This document shows, piece by piece, positions 35,093 to 44,103 of a stretch of DNA of 52,687 bases. The DNA lies in contig NZ_PSRR01000016.1 of the NCBI RefSeq assembly GCF_004296405.1, positions 1-52,687 of the forward strand. Reading direction: 5' to 3'. The position numbers and the translations under genes were made by a program. Positions within the stretch are counted from its first letter, which is position 1. Each line of letters begins with the position of its first letter. The notes under the pieces were generated by a model, which was not told the DNA's origin, did not search any database, and saw nothing but the letters and a program-made list of their open reading frames with translations. Source of the DNA: Bradyrhizobium sp. Leo170 (lineage in GTDB: Bacteria > Pseudomonadota > Alphaproteobacteria > Rhizobiales > Xanthobacteraceae).

Positions 35093-35710
35093 ATGGATTT
35101 TCAACTGCGCACTTACGCCTTCATCGACAGCATGCAGCCACAGGCTGCCGCTCACGTCGCCTCCACATGTCAGGGAGACGTGCCGGTCGCGGGCATGTCC
35201 GAGCTCTTCATCGAAGTGGCGCCGGGCAATGAGATCTTCCGCTGCGCGGACGTTGCGCTGAAGGCAGCGGATGTCCGCCCTGCCCTCCAGATCATCGAAC
35301 GCGAATTTGGCCTGCTGGAAATTCATTCCAGCACGCAATCGGAAGTGCTGGCGGCTGGCCAAGCGGTCCTCGACTATCTTGGCCTCAAGGAGGAAGACCG
35401 TGTGCGGCCTACGATCGCCTCGTCGCAATTCGTCACCAATGTGAACCCCTACCAGGCGCAGCTCATCAACAAATGGCGGAAGGGCAATCTGCTGCTGCCA
35501 AGGTCCAGTCTCTTCGTCCTTGAAGCGACGCCGGCCGCCTATGTGACGCTCGCCGGGAACGAAGCCGAGAAAGCCGCCAACATCAGCCTGATTGAAGTCC
35601 GCGCGGTCGGGCGTTTTGGCCGACTGTTCATTTCCGGCACCGAGAGCGAGGTCGAAATCGCAGCCAAGGCAGCGGTTGGCTCGCTCGAGGAGTTGGGAGC
35701 CAAGACATGA
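35093..35710 (+). CDS. BMC-T tandem-domain trimeric shell protein
   Basis: 205 residues with two BMC-like repeats. The first (about 1-95) has TYAFIDSMQPQAAAHVAST and CADVALKAADVRPALQIIE; the second (about 100-205) has SLFVLEATPAAYVTLAGNEA and IEVRAVGRFGRLFISGTESE. The order of elements suggests circularly permuted domains of the EutL/CsoS1D kind, which form pseudohexameric trimers with large, sometimes gated pores for cofactors. There is no Fe-S cysteine motif as in PduT. It overlaps the following MDH-type gene by 4 bases (ATGA), which fixes them as one transcript and suggests coupled synthesis. Confidence 0.92.
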   Translation: MDFQLRTYAFIDSMQPQAAAHVASTCQGDVPVAGMSELFIEVAPGNEIFRCADVALKAADVRPALQIIEREFGLLEIHSSTQSEVLAAGQAVLDYLGLKEEDRVRPTIASSQFVTNVNPYQAQLINKWRKGNLLLPRSSLFVLEATPAAYVTLAGNEAEKAANISLIEVRAVGRFGRLFISGTESEVEIAAKAAVGSLEELGAKT

Positions 35711-36966
35711 GCGTCATTTCGGTTTCTGACGTGGAGAAGGCCAATGGCGTTCTCGTCATTGCCGCGAGAGACGTTCTCACGCCGCTGGCAGCCGATCGCG
35801 CCAAGGAGCTGAACGTTCGGATCGAGCGGGCTGGTGTCGCAAAGGAGGCTGCAGCACAGGCTCCGCTGCCTTTGCGCCCAATCGTTCAAGGATCGGTAAA
35901 GCCGACGCCTGCAACCAAATCGCCAGTTGGCGGGAACTCAATTCAACCAGGCGCCCTATCGGGCGCGCTGTATCGTCGCGGCGCGCCGGTACCAACAAAG
36001 ATGCGGGTTCGGGACAACCTTGAAGACGCTGCTCAGGAAAACCGACCCCGCGCTGCGGTGATCGGCGCAGGTCACGTCGGCGCCATGACGGCGCTGCGGC
36101 TCGCGGAGACCTCGCTTTTCTCGCGCGTCGTGCTTGTCGATATCATCCCGGGGCTCGCCGCCGGACTTGCGCTCGACATGTGGCACAGCGCTGGCTTGCG
36201 CGGATTTACCACCCGGATCGAAGGCAGCACCGAGCTGTCCGCACTCGAGGGCGTCAGCTACGTCGTCATGACCGCCGGCCGTCCCCGTCAGCCGGGCATG
36301 AGCCGAACCGATCTGACCGGCGTGAACGCGGAAATCGTCGGTGGTGTCGCAGATGGCATCCGGCGCCATGCGCCCAATTCGGTGGTGGTCGTCGTGACCA
36401 ACCCGTTGGAGGAGATGACCCACCTGATGGCGAAGCGGACGGGGTTTCCCTCCAACCGAGTCATCGGGATGGCAGGGGTGCTCGACAGTGCGCGCTTCTG
36501 TTCCCTGATCGCGCTGGAGCGCGTTGCCAAGCCGCAGGATGTCAACGCCATCGCACTCGGCAGCCATGGCGCCGAAATGGTCATTCCCTTGAGCCTTGCG
36601 ACCGCGAACGGGCGTCCGCTCGAGGAACTGATCGCCAAGGATCGTCTCGCCGCCATCGTCGAGCGCGCGCGGGACTCCGGCGCCGAGGTCGTCAAGCTGC
36701 TTCAGAAGGGAAGCGCCTATTTTTCGCCAGCGGAGTCGGCGGCCTCGATGGTGGCGGCCATGGTGCGAGGCGGCAGCTCCTTGATCGCCGCGTGCGTGCA
36801 ATCAGGAGGCGCATATGGCGTGGCGGATACGCGGATCGGTCTTCCGGTCCGCCTCGACGCCAATGGCGTGAAGGAGATCGTGAAGCTGCCGCTCAGGCCC
36901 GATGAACAGGCGGCCCTCGCGGAGGCCGCGCGAAGCATTGCCAAACGCATTTCCGAACTGGGCTGA
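35707..36966 (+). CDS. Malate-dehydrogenase-type enzyme with BMC-associated N-terminal domain
   Basis: 419 residues. Residues 1-45 (EKANGVLVIAARDVLTPLAA, DRAKELNVRIERAG) form a small motif I recall from several microcompartment proteins, where it precedes or replaces a targeting peptide. About 65 Pro/Ala-rich residues then lead to an LDH/MDH fold (about 115-419). The NAD loop is IGAGHVGAM, the specificity loop RPRQPGMSR has Arg where malate enzymes have it rather than Gln of lactate enzymes, and the catalytic His is in GSHGAEMV. It should reduce or oxidise a 2-oxo/2-hydroxy dicarboxylate with NAD(H). In this operon it could regenerate NAD+ inside the shell. The linker helix ALSGALYRRG may aid targeting. 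Confidence 0.88.
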   Translation: MSVISVSDVEKANGVLVIAARDVLTPLAADRAKELNVRIERAGVAKEAAAQAPLPLRPIVQGSVKPTPATKSPVGGNSIQPGALSGALYRRGAPVPTKMRVRDNLEDAAQENRPRAAVIGAGHVGAMTALRLAETSLFSRVVLVDIIPGLAAGLALDMWHSAGLRGFTTRIEGSTELSALEGVSYVVMTAGRPRQPGMSRTDLTGVNAEIVGGVADGIRRHAPNSVVVVVTNPLEEMTHLMAKRTGFPSNRVIGMAGVLDSARFCSLIALERVAKPQDVNAIALGSHGAEMVIPLSLATANGRPLEELIAKDRLAAIVERARDSGAEVVKLLQKGSAYFSPAESAASMVAAMVRGGSSLIAACVQSGGAYGVADTRIGLPVRLDANGVKEIVKLPLRPDEQAALAEAARSIAKRISELG

Positions 36967-36967
36967 C

Positions 36968-38011
36968 ATGCGCGCCGTTGTCTATCAGGGACCGGGAACC
37001 ATCGCCGTCCGGGACGTGCCGCCTCCGCGGCTGGAAGCTCCTGACGATGCGCTGGTCCGGGTCGATCTGGCCGGCATCTGCGGCACCGATCTGCACGTCA
37101 TCGCCGGCGATTTTGCGGGCATTCAACCCGGCGCGATCATCGGCCATGAATTCGTCGGCGAAGTCATTGCCGTCGGCAGCGCCGTCACACGGTTCAAAAT
37201 CGGTGACCGCGTCACGTCGTCCGACTTCACCGCCTGCGGCCACTGCCATTGGTGCAACCGGGGCGACCATTGGGAATGTCGGGAAAGGGCGTTCTTCGGC
37301 ACGGGAACTTCCTTTGGGCCTCCCCTCGCCGGTGCGCAGGCGGAAATCGTTCGCGTGCCGCATGCCGAGACCACACTTGGACTCTTATCCAAAGGCTGCT
37401 CCGACGAGGCGGCGATCCTGCTCGGCGACAACCTGGCGACGGGTTGGGCGGCGGTCGAGCGCAGCGGCCTCCTGCCGGGTGAGACCGTCGCCATCATCGG
37501 CGGCGGGACGGTTGGTCAGCTTGCGGCCCTGTCGGCGCAAGCCGCGGGAGCCGGCGCCGTCATCGTGATCGAGCCGAGCAAGGTACGACGCGCATTCGCC
37601 CGCGCCAATGGCAGCCTCGCCGCCACTCCGGAACAGGCCTCCGCACTGGTCGCCCGCTTGACCGATGGAGAAGGTGTCGACGTGGTCGTCGAGGCCGTAG
37701 GCAACACCGCCGCCTTGTCTGTCGGATTCGACCTGGTGCGGAAGCGCGGTCGCATCATCTCGGTCGGCGCGCATGCAGCCGAAGGCTGGTCATTTCCCCT
37801 CGCAAAGAGCTTTGCCAATGAGCTGACGCTGAGCTTCGCCATAGGCGATTCCATCCGTCTCCGTTCGCGCCTGCTGTCGCTGATCACGACGGGCGTTCTC
37901 GATCCCACGGTGGTGGTGGATCGCAGGATTGGATTTGCCGGCGCGGCCCAGGCCTATGCCGATCTCAAGGCGCAGGGGATCATGAAAGCCGTGATCGATC
38001 CCCGGATCTGA
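36968..38011 (+). CDS. Zinc-dependent alcohol/polyol dehydrogenase
   Basis: 347 residues of the medium-chain dehydrogenase family. Catalytic zinc ligands are in GICGTDLHV and GHEFVGEV, and structural zinc cysteines in CGHCHWCNRGDHWEC. The Rossmann loop is IIGGGTVGQLAALSAQAAGA, followed by VIEPS, which favours NAD(H). It resembles threonine- or sorbitol-type dehydrogenases more than the iron-type PduQ of other compartments. It may oxidise the pathway's alcohol to the aldehyde, or reduce aldehyde to recycle NAD+. It begins 1 base after the MDH-type stop. A 148-bp gap with no gene separates it from the regulator. Confidence 0.92.
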   Translation: MRAVVYQGPGTIAVRDVPPPRLEAPDDALVRVDLAGICGTDLHVIAGDFAGIQPGAIIGHEFVGEVIAVGSAVTRFKIGDRVTSSDFTACGHCHWCNRGDHWECRERAFFGTGTSFGPPLAGAQAEIVRVPHAETTLGLLSKGCSDEAAILLGDNLATGWAAVERSGLLPGETVAIIGGGTVGQLAALSAQAAGAGAVIVIEPSKVRRAFARANGSLAATPEQASALVARLTDGEGVDVVVEAVGNTAALSVGFDLVRKRGRIISVGAHAAEGWSFPLAKSFANELTLSFAIGDSIRLRSRLLSLITTGVLDPTVVVDRRIGFAGAAQAYADLKAQGIMKAVIDPRI

Positions 38012-38159
38012 TTGAGATCAGCCCTGCCCCGGTTGCCAAATTGGGCCAACCAGAGCAAGCTTCCAGAAGCGGCAGCTATACTGCATCGCACAAGACAAGG
38101 TTCGCGACAACGACGAACAGTTGCAGTGTCGGATTCTGGGCCGCGCGGGAGGAGTGTCC

Positions 38160-40376
38160 ATGAGCAGGACCGCGCATTTCGCGCAAAGGGAAGCGCTTGC
38201 GGATCATCCGGACCTTGCGCTCGAGCCGTTGCGACAGGCGATCGTCACGCTCGCCAACGCAGCCGATCGCGGCCCTCAGGCACTCTTTGCCGAGGCGCGC
38301 ATCCTGTTTCGCAACCTCCTCGCCGCCCGCGATGTCCGGCTTCTCGTCCGCTCGGCCGGTGCCTGGCGCGAGTGGGAGAAGCTCAATGATGGCGCCGACG
38401 AAGCCCTGATCGAGAGCTTGCCGGATGCGTTGGCGGATATCGTCCATTTCGACGATTCCGTTTTCGTCCCGGTCCAGGTCGGCAGCGTCGCCCTTCTGGT
38501 CGAGGGCATCAACAATCCGGCTGCGCTGCACGGCAGCGCCGCGACTTTATCCCGCGTCCTCAGGCTCGCGATCGCATCGAGCGAGAGCCAGCACGGCAAC
38601 CCCGACAAGCTAGAAGCGATCCGCGTCTTTCAGCGCGTGGCAAACAAGATCCTGAAGAGCAGAAACCTCCAGGAGATCTTTCTGCAGATCACCCACGAGG
38701 CGAAGGCCCGCCTCTCCGCGGATATCTGCGGCATCATGCTGCTGGAGGACGATGCGCTGGTGATGAAGCGCTGCACCGGCAATCTGGCAGCAGAGACCGC
38801 GTCGCTGAGCATGAAAGCCGGACAAGGTGTCGGCGGCCGCGTCCTCGAGACCCGCCAGCCCTGCTCGATCGAGGACTACGTTCAAAGCGAAATCATCAGC
38901 CGCGACTTCATGAGCCTTGCGCGCGCCGAACGTGTCCGTTCCGCGCTTGCAGTCCCCCTTATGTCCCAGGATCAGGTGATCGGCGTTCTCGAAGTCTGGC
39001 GGCGCAAGCCGTCGACATTTACGCCGCAGCATACGGCGGAGCTCGCTACGCTCGCCAATCTCGCTTCGCTGGCGATCGAGAACGCGGCCCTGCTAGAAGC
39101 GCGCGAGCTGGCGGCTCAGAAACTGAAGGAAGCCCACGCGGAACTGCAGCAGCGGTACGACGTGATCCGCAATTCCGCCGACCTGCAGGAAAGCCTTATC
39201 TTCACGCTCCTCAATGGCGGCGGTCTGTCCGAAATTGCGCAACGCGCGCACGAACACCTCCGCACTCCCGTGCTTCTGCTCGACAAGCACCTCGATGTGC
39301 GGGCCTGCCATCCCGAATTGTCCGCCGGAGAAGGCGTGCTCCACGCCATCCGCATCGGAATCTCGCAGAACAGGGGCTCGGAAACCAGATACAGAACGCT
39401 CTCCGCAGGGCCGCTGCGCTTCGCCTTTCAGAGCATAACCGCCGGATCGGAACAGTTGGGTTGGGCCGTTCTGATCGATCCGCAGATCGAAGACGAAAGC
39501 GCGCAACTCGCCATCACCGAGCTGTGCGTGACTGCCGCGCTCCATCAAACCAAGGAAAGAGCCGCCGCCCGCGCGCTGAGCGACAAGCTTGCCACGCTGA
39601 CCTGGGATCTGCTGGAGGGAGCGGACCATCTGCGGCAGTTGGCCCTGCAGCGGGCGAAGGAGTTGAACGCCGAGATTCCGGCGGAATATTGCGTCGCCGT
39701 TTGTCGCATCGACGGGCTCGACAAGCCTGACCAATCCGGCGTCCTGACCGGCGGAGAAATCGAGGGCCGCCGCCGTTCCGTTGCCGAGGCGCCGAACAAT
39801 CTGCCTGTGCGCCACATTGCAAAGCTATCGGGACTGCGTGGAAACGAGCTTGCGATCGTCATTTCCACCTGCGAAGCCGTACGGGCCCGCGATTTTGCCC
39901 AGAGCCTCATTGCCGAGATCATGCGCCGCGTCCCCGGATCGATCGCGCGCATCGGCCTGAGCCGGAGCTGTTCCGACCCGATGTCGATGCCAGCCGCCTG
40001 GAAGGACGCGCGCATTGCACTCGACGTCGCCTGTCAGAGCCGCAAGGCCACGGTCATCGATTACGACGACGTCGGAGTTGCCGGACTGTTGATGAGCATC
40101 CGCGACGGAACCGATTTCCAGGGATTCGTCAGCGAGACCCTGGGAGAATTGCTGAAGGAGAAGAGCCCGCAACGCGAGACCCTGTTGCAGACCTTGCGCG
40201 TGTTCTTTGCATGCAATTGTTCTCAGCAGGCGGCAGCGAAGGAACTGCGAACTCACCAGAAAACCGTTGCCTATCGGCTCGACAAGATCGAGCGCGTGAC
40301 AGGTCTGAAGCTCGCTGCACATGAGCAGCGGGTCCTTCTCTATCTCGCGCTGCGGATGAACGACCTGACCGCCTGA
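38160..40376 (+). CDS. GAF-domain PucR/CdaR-type transcriptional regulator
   Basis: 738 residues. An N-terminal region of unknown fold is followed by a GAF domain (about 155-305; LSADICGIMLLEDDALVMKR, VRSALAVPLMSQDQVIGVLE), a helical linker, a degenerate CdaR/GGDEF-like domain, and the PucR-type helix-turn-helix at the C-terminus (FACNCSQQAAAKELRTHQKT, VAYRLDKIERVTGL). Family members bind small metabolites or purine-type ligands through such sensor domains and activate catabolic genes. No phosphorelay residues are seen. The ATG at 38160 has GGGAGGAG upstream. It is the last gene of the rightward BMC set and its probable activator, sensing the substrate or an intermediate. Confidence 0.88.
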   Translation: MSRTAHFAQREALADHPDLALEPLRQAIVTLANAADRGPQALFAEARILFRNLLAARDVRLLVRSAGAWREWEKLNDGADEALIESLPDALADIVHFDDSVFVPVQVGSVALLVEGINNPAALHGSAATLSRVLRLAIASSESQHGNPDKLEAIRVFQRVANKILKSRNLQEIFLQITHEAKARLSADICGIMLLEDDALVMKRCTGNLAAETASLSMKAGQGVGGRVLETRQPCSIEDYVQSEIISRDFMSLARAERVRSALAVPLMSQDQVIGVLEVWRRKPSTFTPQHTAELATLANLASLAIENAALLEARELAAQKLKEAHAELQQRYDVIRNSADLQESLIFTLLNGGGLSEIAQRAHEHLRTPVLLLDKHLDVRACHPELSAGEGVLHAIRIGISQNRGSETRYRTLSAGPLRFAFQSITAGSEQLGWAVLIDPQIEDESAQLAITELCVTAALHQTKERAAARALSDKLATLTWDLLEGADHLRQLALQRAKELNAEIPAEYCVAVCRIDGLDKPDQSGVLTGGEIEGRRRSVAEAPNNLPVRHIAKLSGLRGNELAIVISTCEAVRARDFAQSLIAEIMRRVPGSIARIGLSRSCSDPMSMPAAWKDARIALDVACQSRKATVIDYDDVGVAGLLMSIRDGTDFQGFVSETLGELLKEKSPQRETLLQTLRVFFACNCSQQAAAKELRTHQKTVAYRLDKIERVTGLKLAAHEQRVLLYLALRMNDLTA

Positions 40377-40843
40377 TCTAGCCGGCCGCAAATGATGGCA
40401 TCGACGCCCCCTTCACGGCCGCCTGCAGCGGCTCCTTCGGGTAGCCTTATCCGAGGGCGCCACATGGGGAGACGACGCGGTAAATGAGCTTTGGCATCGA
40501 ATTGCCCTTTCCAAAAAAGCGCAGGCCGCCGCCGGCCTACCCGCCAATGTTGCGAGGACAAATGCTCGGGACGCCGGGCAAAAACAAATATTGCTTCAAT
40601 ATGCAGCCATCGGCGGCGGATATGGCTGGTCCCGGCCGAGCCCCTCCGCTCGCCGCAAGCCCTGCTTGCGGAGTTCGATTTCAATAAATTCGTCAATGGC
40701 TTGCGGCAGCGCAGACCATCATCGTTACGGCTGTAACTGCTCAGTCCGATCGCGTCATGATCCAGTAGCAGAGCTCGCCAACATTTGAAGACGGCACAGG
40801 CCGCGTCTGGCGGTGCCCTCGCTCACGCGTGCGAGGACGTCGA
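40377..40843. other. Intergenic, no gene seen
   Basis: 467 bases between the BMC regulator and the sensor kinase. Composition drops towards AT near 40580-40700. No convincing frame, strong hairpin or repeat was found. It must contain the kinase promoter. Confidence 0.5.
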
Positions 40844-43588
40844 ATGAACATCGTCTCGCGCAACGGAGACCGAAGGATTTGTCTGAAGCGTCATTTACAC
40901 AACGGCATGATTAGCGTCGCGATCAAGATGATTGTCCTGAGCATCGCAGATCGCATTTCGTCAGCGATCGACGTCAGAGCGCTACTCGCTCGACGGGCGT
41001 TGCAGGATCGCGGGCAGAAGGTAAGCAAACAAGTGACTCTTTTATCACGCCTATTCCTGCTGGTGGCTATCGCATTGATCCCAGCTATCGCGATTCAAGC
41101 CTACAATGAATTCCAGTTCCGTTGCGCCCGCCAAGTCGAAGTGCAAAACCAGGCACTCAACCTGGCGGAGCTCGCCGCGGCCGAACAGCGCCAGATCGTC
41201 CAGGGAATGCATCAAGCCCTGATCGCGCTGTCGGAGCTTCCGGCGATAAAGGCGAAGAACCCAGAAGGATGCAATGCCTATCTCGCCAGGATCAAGCGAC
41301 GATACCCGGGGTTCATCAGCTTTATCGTGGTCGACACCAACGGTGATGCCTTCTGTGACACCAACAACGATCAAAAGCGATCGACCGCGGCTGGAAGGCC
41401 CTACTTCGCCGACGTACTGAAAACCGGCAAATTCACGGTCGGAGAGTTCGCAATCGGTCGGCAGACCGGTCGCAAGGTCCTTCATTTTGCGCTGTCCTTC
41501 TATGGCGACGATGCCCGGCTTGGCGGCGTCGTTATAGCCGCCCTCAGCCTGGATTGGCTTGCCGGCTCCATCGCTCAGCAGGATGTGCCGCCGGGGGCTG
41601 CACTTGCGATCATGGACCGGAACGGCACGTACCTGGCCCGTTATCCCGATAACGACCGCTTTGTCAGCCGGAGGATACCCGGGGATAACGATCGAAAGCC
41701 CGACCATCGGAGCACTGCCGACATCGTCGATCTCGATGGTGTGGAGCGGATCGTCGGCTATTCGGTTTTGCAAGACGGAGGGCTCGTTATCGCCTTTGGC
41801 CTCGACAAAGCCCGGGCGTTCACGGAGATCCAGCACGGCACACAGCGTGGCGTCTTCCTGATCGTACTGAGCACCGCACTGGTGTTGAGCCTGACATCGC
41901 TGGGAGCTCGGCGGTTCATCCATCGCCCGCTTGAGCAACTGGTCGACGCCGCCAACCAATGGCGGCTGGGCGACCTTGCACGACGCGTCGACATCCAAGG
42001 AACATCCGAAATCATCCAGGTCGCCGAAGCGTTCAACACCATGGCCGACGCGCTCCAACGCCGCGAGCACGAATTGTCCGAAGCAAAGGAGAGAGCCGAG
42101 GAAGCTGCCGCTCGGTTCACCATGATCTTTGAGAACACCACCGACAGCGTGCTTATCGTCGATCGGGATTGGCGGGTCAGCTATCTCAATGGACCGGCCT
42201 CGGCGAGTGTCGCCCACGGCCGGGACATCGTCGGCATGGCCCTTTCAGAAGCCTTTCCGGTCGCCGCCGAGCTGGAAGCCTTGAAGAAAATTCGGGAGGC
42301 AACGTCAGAGCGACGGCCGACCTATCTCGAAATGTTTTGCCCGCGCATGGAGGCCTGGTACGCAATCAATGCCTTTCCCTCGAGCCACGGCCTCGCGATC
42401 TTCCTCCGCGACATCACCGATCACAAGCAGGCGTTGGAGGAGCGTCGTCTGATGGAGGAGCAGCTCCATCAGAGCCAGAAGATGGAGGCCGTCGGCCAGC
42501 TCACCGGCGGCGTCGCACACGACTTCAACAACCTGCTTACGGTGATCTCTGCGAACCTCGAACTCATCGAGGATGCCCCAGATATCGGCAAGATCCGGCA
42601 ATACGCAGCAGCGGCACGACGTTCCGTCCATCGCGGAACGAAGCTTACGACGCAACTTCTCGCCTTTTCCCGTGGGCACGCATTGAAGCCGGAATTGGTC
42701 AACGCCAATCGACTCCTTTCCGAATTCCAGGGCCTCATCCGCCAAGCCGTCGGGAACGGATGCGAAGTCGAACTACGGCTCGACGAAGCATTATGGATGT
42801 GTCGCGTTGATCCGTCGCTGCTGGAGACCGCTCTTCTCAACCTGGCCTTGAATGCGCGCGATGCCATGCCCGATGGAGGTGTGCTGCGGATCGAAACCCG
42901 GAACATGGTCCAGGACAAGAGCTCAATGTCCGGCTGTCCGCCCGGATCGTATGTGAGGCTGTCCGTCGCAGATACCGGCTGCGGAATGTCCCCGGAAGTG
43001 CGGGATCGCGTGTTTGAGCCATTCTTCACGACCAAGGATGTCGGGAAGGGTACGGGACTCGGACTCAGCATGGTCTATGGCTTTGTTCGACAGTCTGGCG
43101 GTCATATTGCCATCAACAGCGCACCCGGAGCCGGAACGACGATCGATCTATACCTCCCCAGCGCTGCGCAAGCGCGCGAGGCTGATCCGGAGCGCACTCA
43201 ACCCCAGGCCATACCGACCGGCACGGAGCGAATTCTACTCGTTGAAGACAACGAGGATCTGCTGGAGGCCACGTCAGCCATGCTGACCACGTGCGGCTAT
43301 CAGGTTTCCTGCGCCCGGAACGGCATGGACGCGCTTCGGATACTCCAGAGCGGTCAGGATTTTGAGCTCTTGCTGAGTGACATCGTAATGCCCAACGGAA
43401 TGAGCGGAGTTGAGCTTGCTCGCGAAGCGAGGAAGCTCGGCAAAGATATCAGAATCCTGCTCGCCTCCGGCTATGCGGCGGATGTATTGGAGCGACACAA
43501 TGCGGTCGGAGAGTTTCCAATTGTCGAAAAGCCCTTCCGCCTGGCAGACCTTGCCCGGCGTCTGCACGCGATGCTGAACGAAGCATGA
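40844..43588 (+). CDS. Hybrid sensor histidine kinase
   Basis: About 914 residues from the ATG at 40844, which has GAGG upstream. The first 65 residues look unconserved, so a later start near 41022-41040 is possible. Order: a membrane helix (LSRLFLLVAIALIPAIAIQA), a Cache-type extracellular sensor (SFIVVDTNGDAFCDTNND; AAGRPYFADVLKTGKFTVGE), a second helix near 345, HAMP, a PAS-like domain (TTDSVLIVDRDWRVSYLNG), HisKA with phospho-His in GGVAHDFNNLLTVI (about 557), HATPase (LNLALNARDAMPDGG, KGTGLGLSMVYG) and a receiver domain with Asp in LLLSDIVMPNG (about 845). No response-regulator gene is beside it, so its output partner is elsewhere. Confidence 0.92.
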   Translation: MNIVSRNGDRRICLKRHLHNGMISVAIKMIVLSIADRISSAIDVRALLARRALQDRGQKVSKQVTLLSRLFLLVAIALIPAIAIQAYNEFQFRCARQVEVQNQALNLAELAAAEQRQIVQGMHQALIALSELPAIKAKNPEGCNAYLARIKRRYPGFISFIVVDTNGDAFCDTNNDQKRSTAAGRPYFADVLKTGKFTVGEFAIGRQTGRKVLHFALSFYGDDARLGGVVIAALSLDWLAGSIAQQDVPPGAALAIMDRNGTYLARYPDNDRFVSRRIPGDNDRKPDHRSTADIVDLDGVERIVGYSVLQDGGLVIAFGLDKARAFTEIQHGTQRGVFLIVLSTALVLSLTSLGARRFIHRPLEQLVDAANQWRLGDLARRVDIQGTSEIIQVAEAFNTMADALQRREHELSEAKERAEEAAARFTMIFENTTDSVLIVDRDWRVSYLNGPASASVAHGRDIVGMALSEAFPVAAELEALKKIREATSERRPTYLEMFCPRMEAWYAINAFPSSHGLAIFLRDITDHKQALEERRLMEEQLHQSQKMEAVGQLTGGVAHDFNNLLTVISANLELIEDAPDIGKIRQYAAAARRSVHRGTKLTTQLLAFSRGHALKPELVNANRLLSEFQGLIRQAVGNGCEVELRLDEALWMCRVDPSLLETALLNLALNARDAMPDGGVLRIETRNMVQDKSSMSGCPPGSYVRLSVADTGCGMSPEVRDRVFEPFFTTKDVGKGTGLGLSMVYGFVRQSGGHIAINSAPGAGTTIDLYLPSAAQAREADPERTQPQAIPTGTERILLVEDNEDLLEATSAMLTTCGYQVSCARNGMDALRILQSGQDFELLLSDIVMPNGMSGVELAREARKLGKDIRILLASGYAADVLERHNAVGEFPIVEKPFRLADLARRLHAMLNEA

Positions 43589-44103
43589 GCGCTGACCCGT
43601 TTACTCTCGATATTGCCGGTCGCGTAGGCCACGAAACCTATCACGGTTTTGGCCCTGACGTCCGACGACGAAGGTTGCCGCAAGGCTGATCGGAACGTCA
43701 GACCCACCGCACGAGATCATGATCCGATTAGACGGAATCGGATCATGATCTCATCTCTTTGTTTGAGCATGATCTCCGCGCAAACGCTTCGCGTTTGTCG
43801 CGAGGGAAAACCGGTTTCCACTTTTCCGGATCATGCTCTAAGGCTGCAGAAAAGCGATCTCGAAGTGCATGCCGTCCTGGCGCCCGCTGAAGTAGCCACC
43901 CCATTGAAGCCGTGCTGGTTGGCGATCGGGACCAGCTTGCGTACACTCCCTCGGCTGCCGACCAGGGCCGGCGTGTTGCCGAACTTGTTAAAGTGTTCAT
44001 TGATATCGAACGCCGTGCAAAAGGTATGATTGCTTAAGGCCTCAGGACCGCCATCCGCCTGCCCCCAGTCTTATCGCCGAAATCTCCGTCGGCACCTCCC
44101 GCG
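43589..44103. other. Intergenic with repeat and a possible 3' remnant
   Basis: Holds the long repeat at 43715-43840. After it, a plus-strand frame from 43891 to the stop at 44034-44036 reads like a protein C-terminus (YTPSAADQGRRVAELVKVF, IDIERRAKGMIA) but has no start and no family I know. It may be the tail of a deleted gene. Nothing else is seen. Confidence 0.4.
43715..43840 (+). repeat. Dispersed palindromic repeat, long copy 2
   Basis: Nearly identical to 14788-14908. It has the same 15-bp inverted repeat at its left end (GATCATGATCCGATT, loop GACGG- type), then TTTGAGCATGATCTCC, GCAAACGCTTCGCGTTTG and the closing GGATCATGCTCTA. It differs by a few substitutions and a short insertion (GAGGG near 43802). 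It lies between the converging kinase and GntR genes, where its hairpins could stop transcription from both sides. Confidence 0.88.

Noticed and set aside
38012..38159. GGTTGCC / GCCAACC dyad after the ADH gene as a terminator
   Set aside because: Short and imperfect (6 of 7) with no T-run; too weak to report as a feature.
24606..40376. Assigning the locus to propanediol, ethanolamine, glycyl-radical or carboxysome types
   Set aside because: None of their signature enzymes (B12 dehydratase, EutBC, glycyl-radical enzyme and activase, Rubisco) is present.
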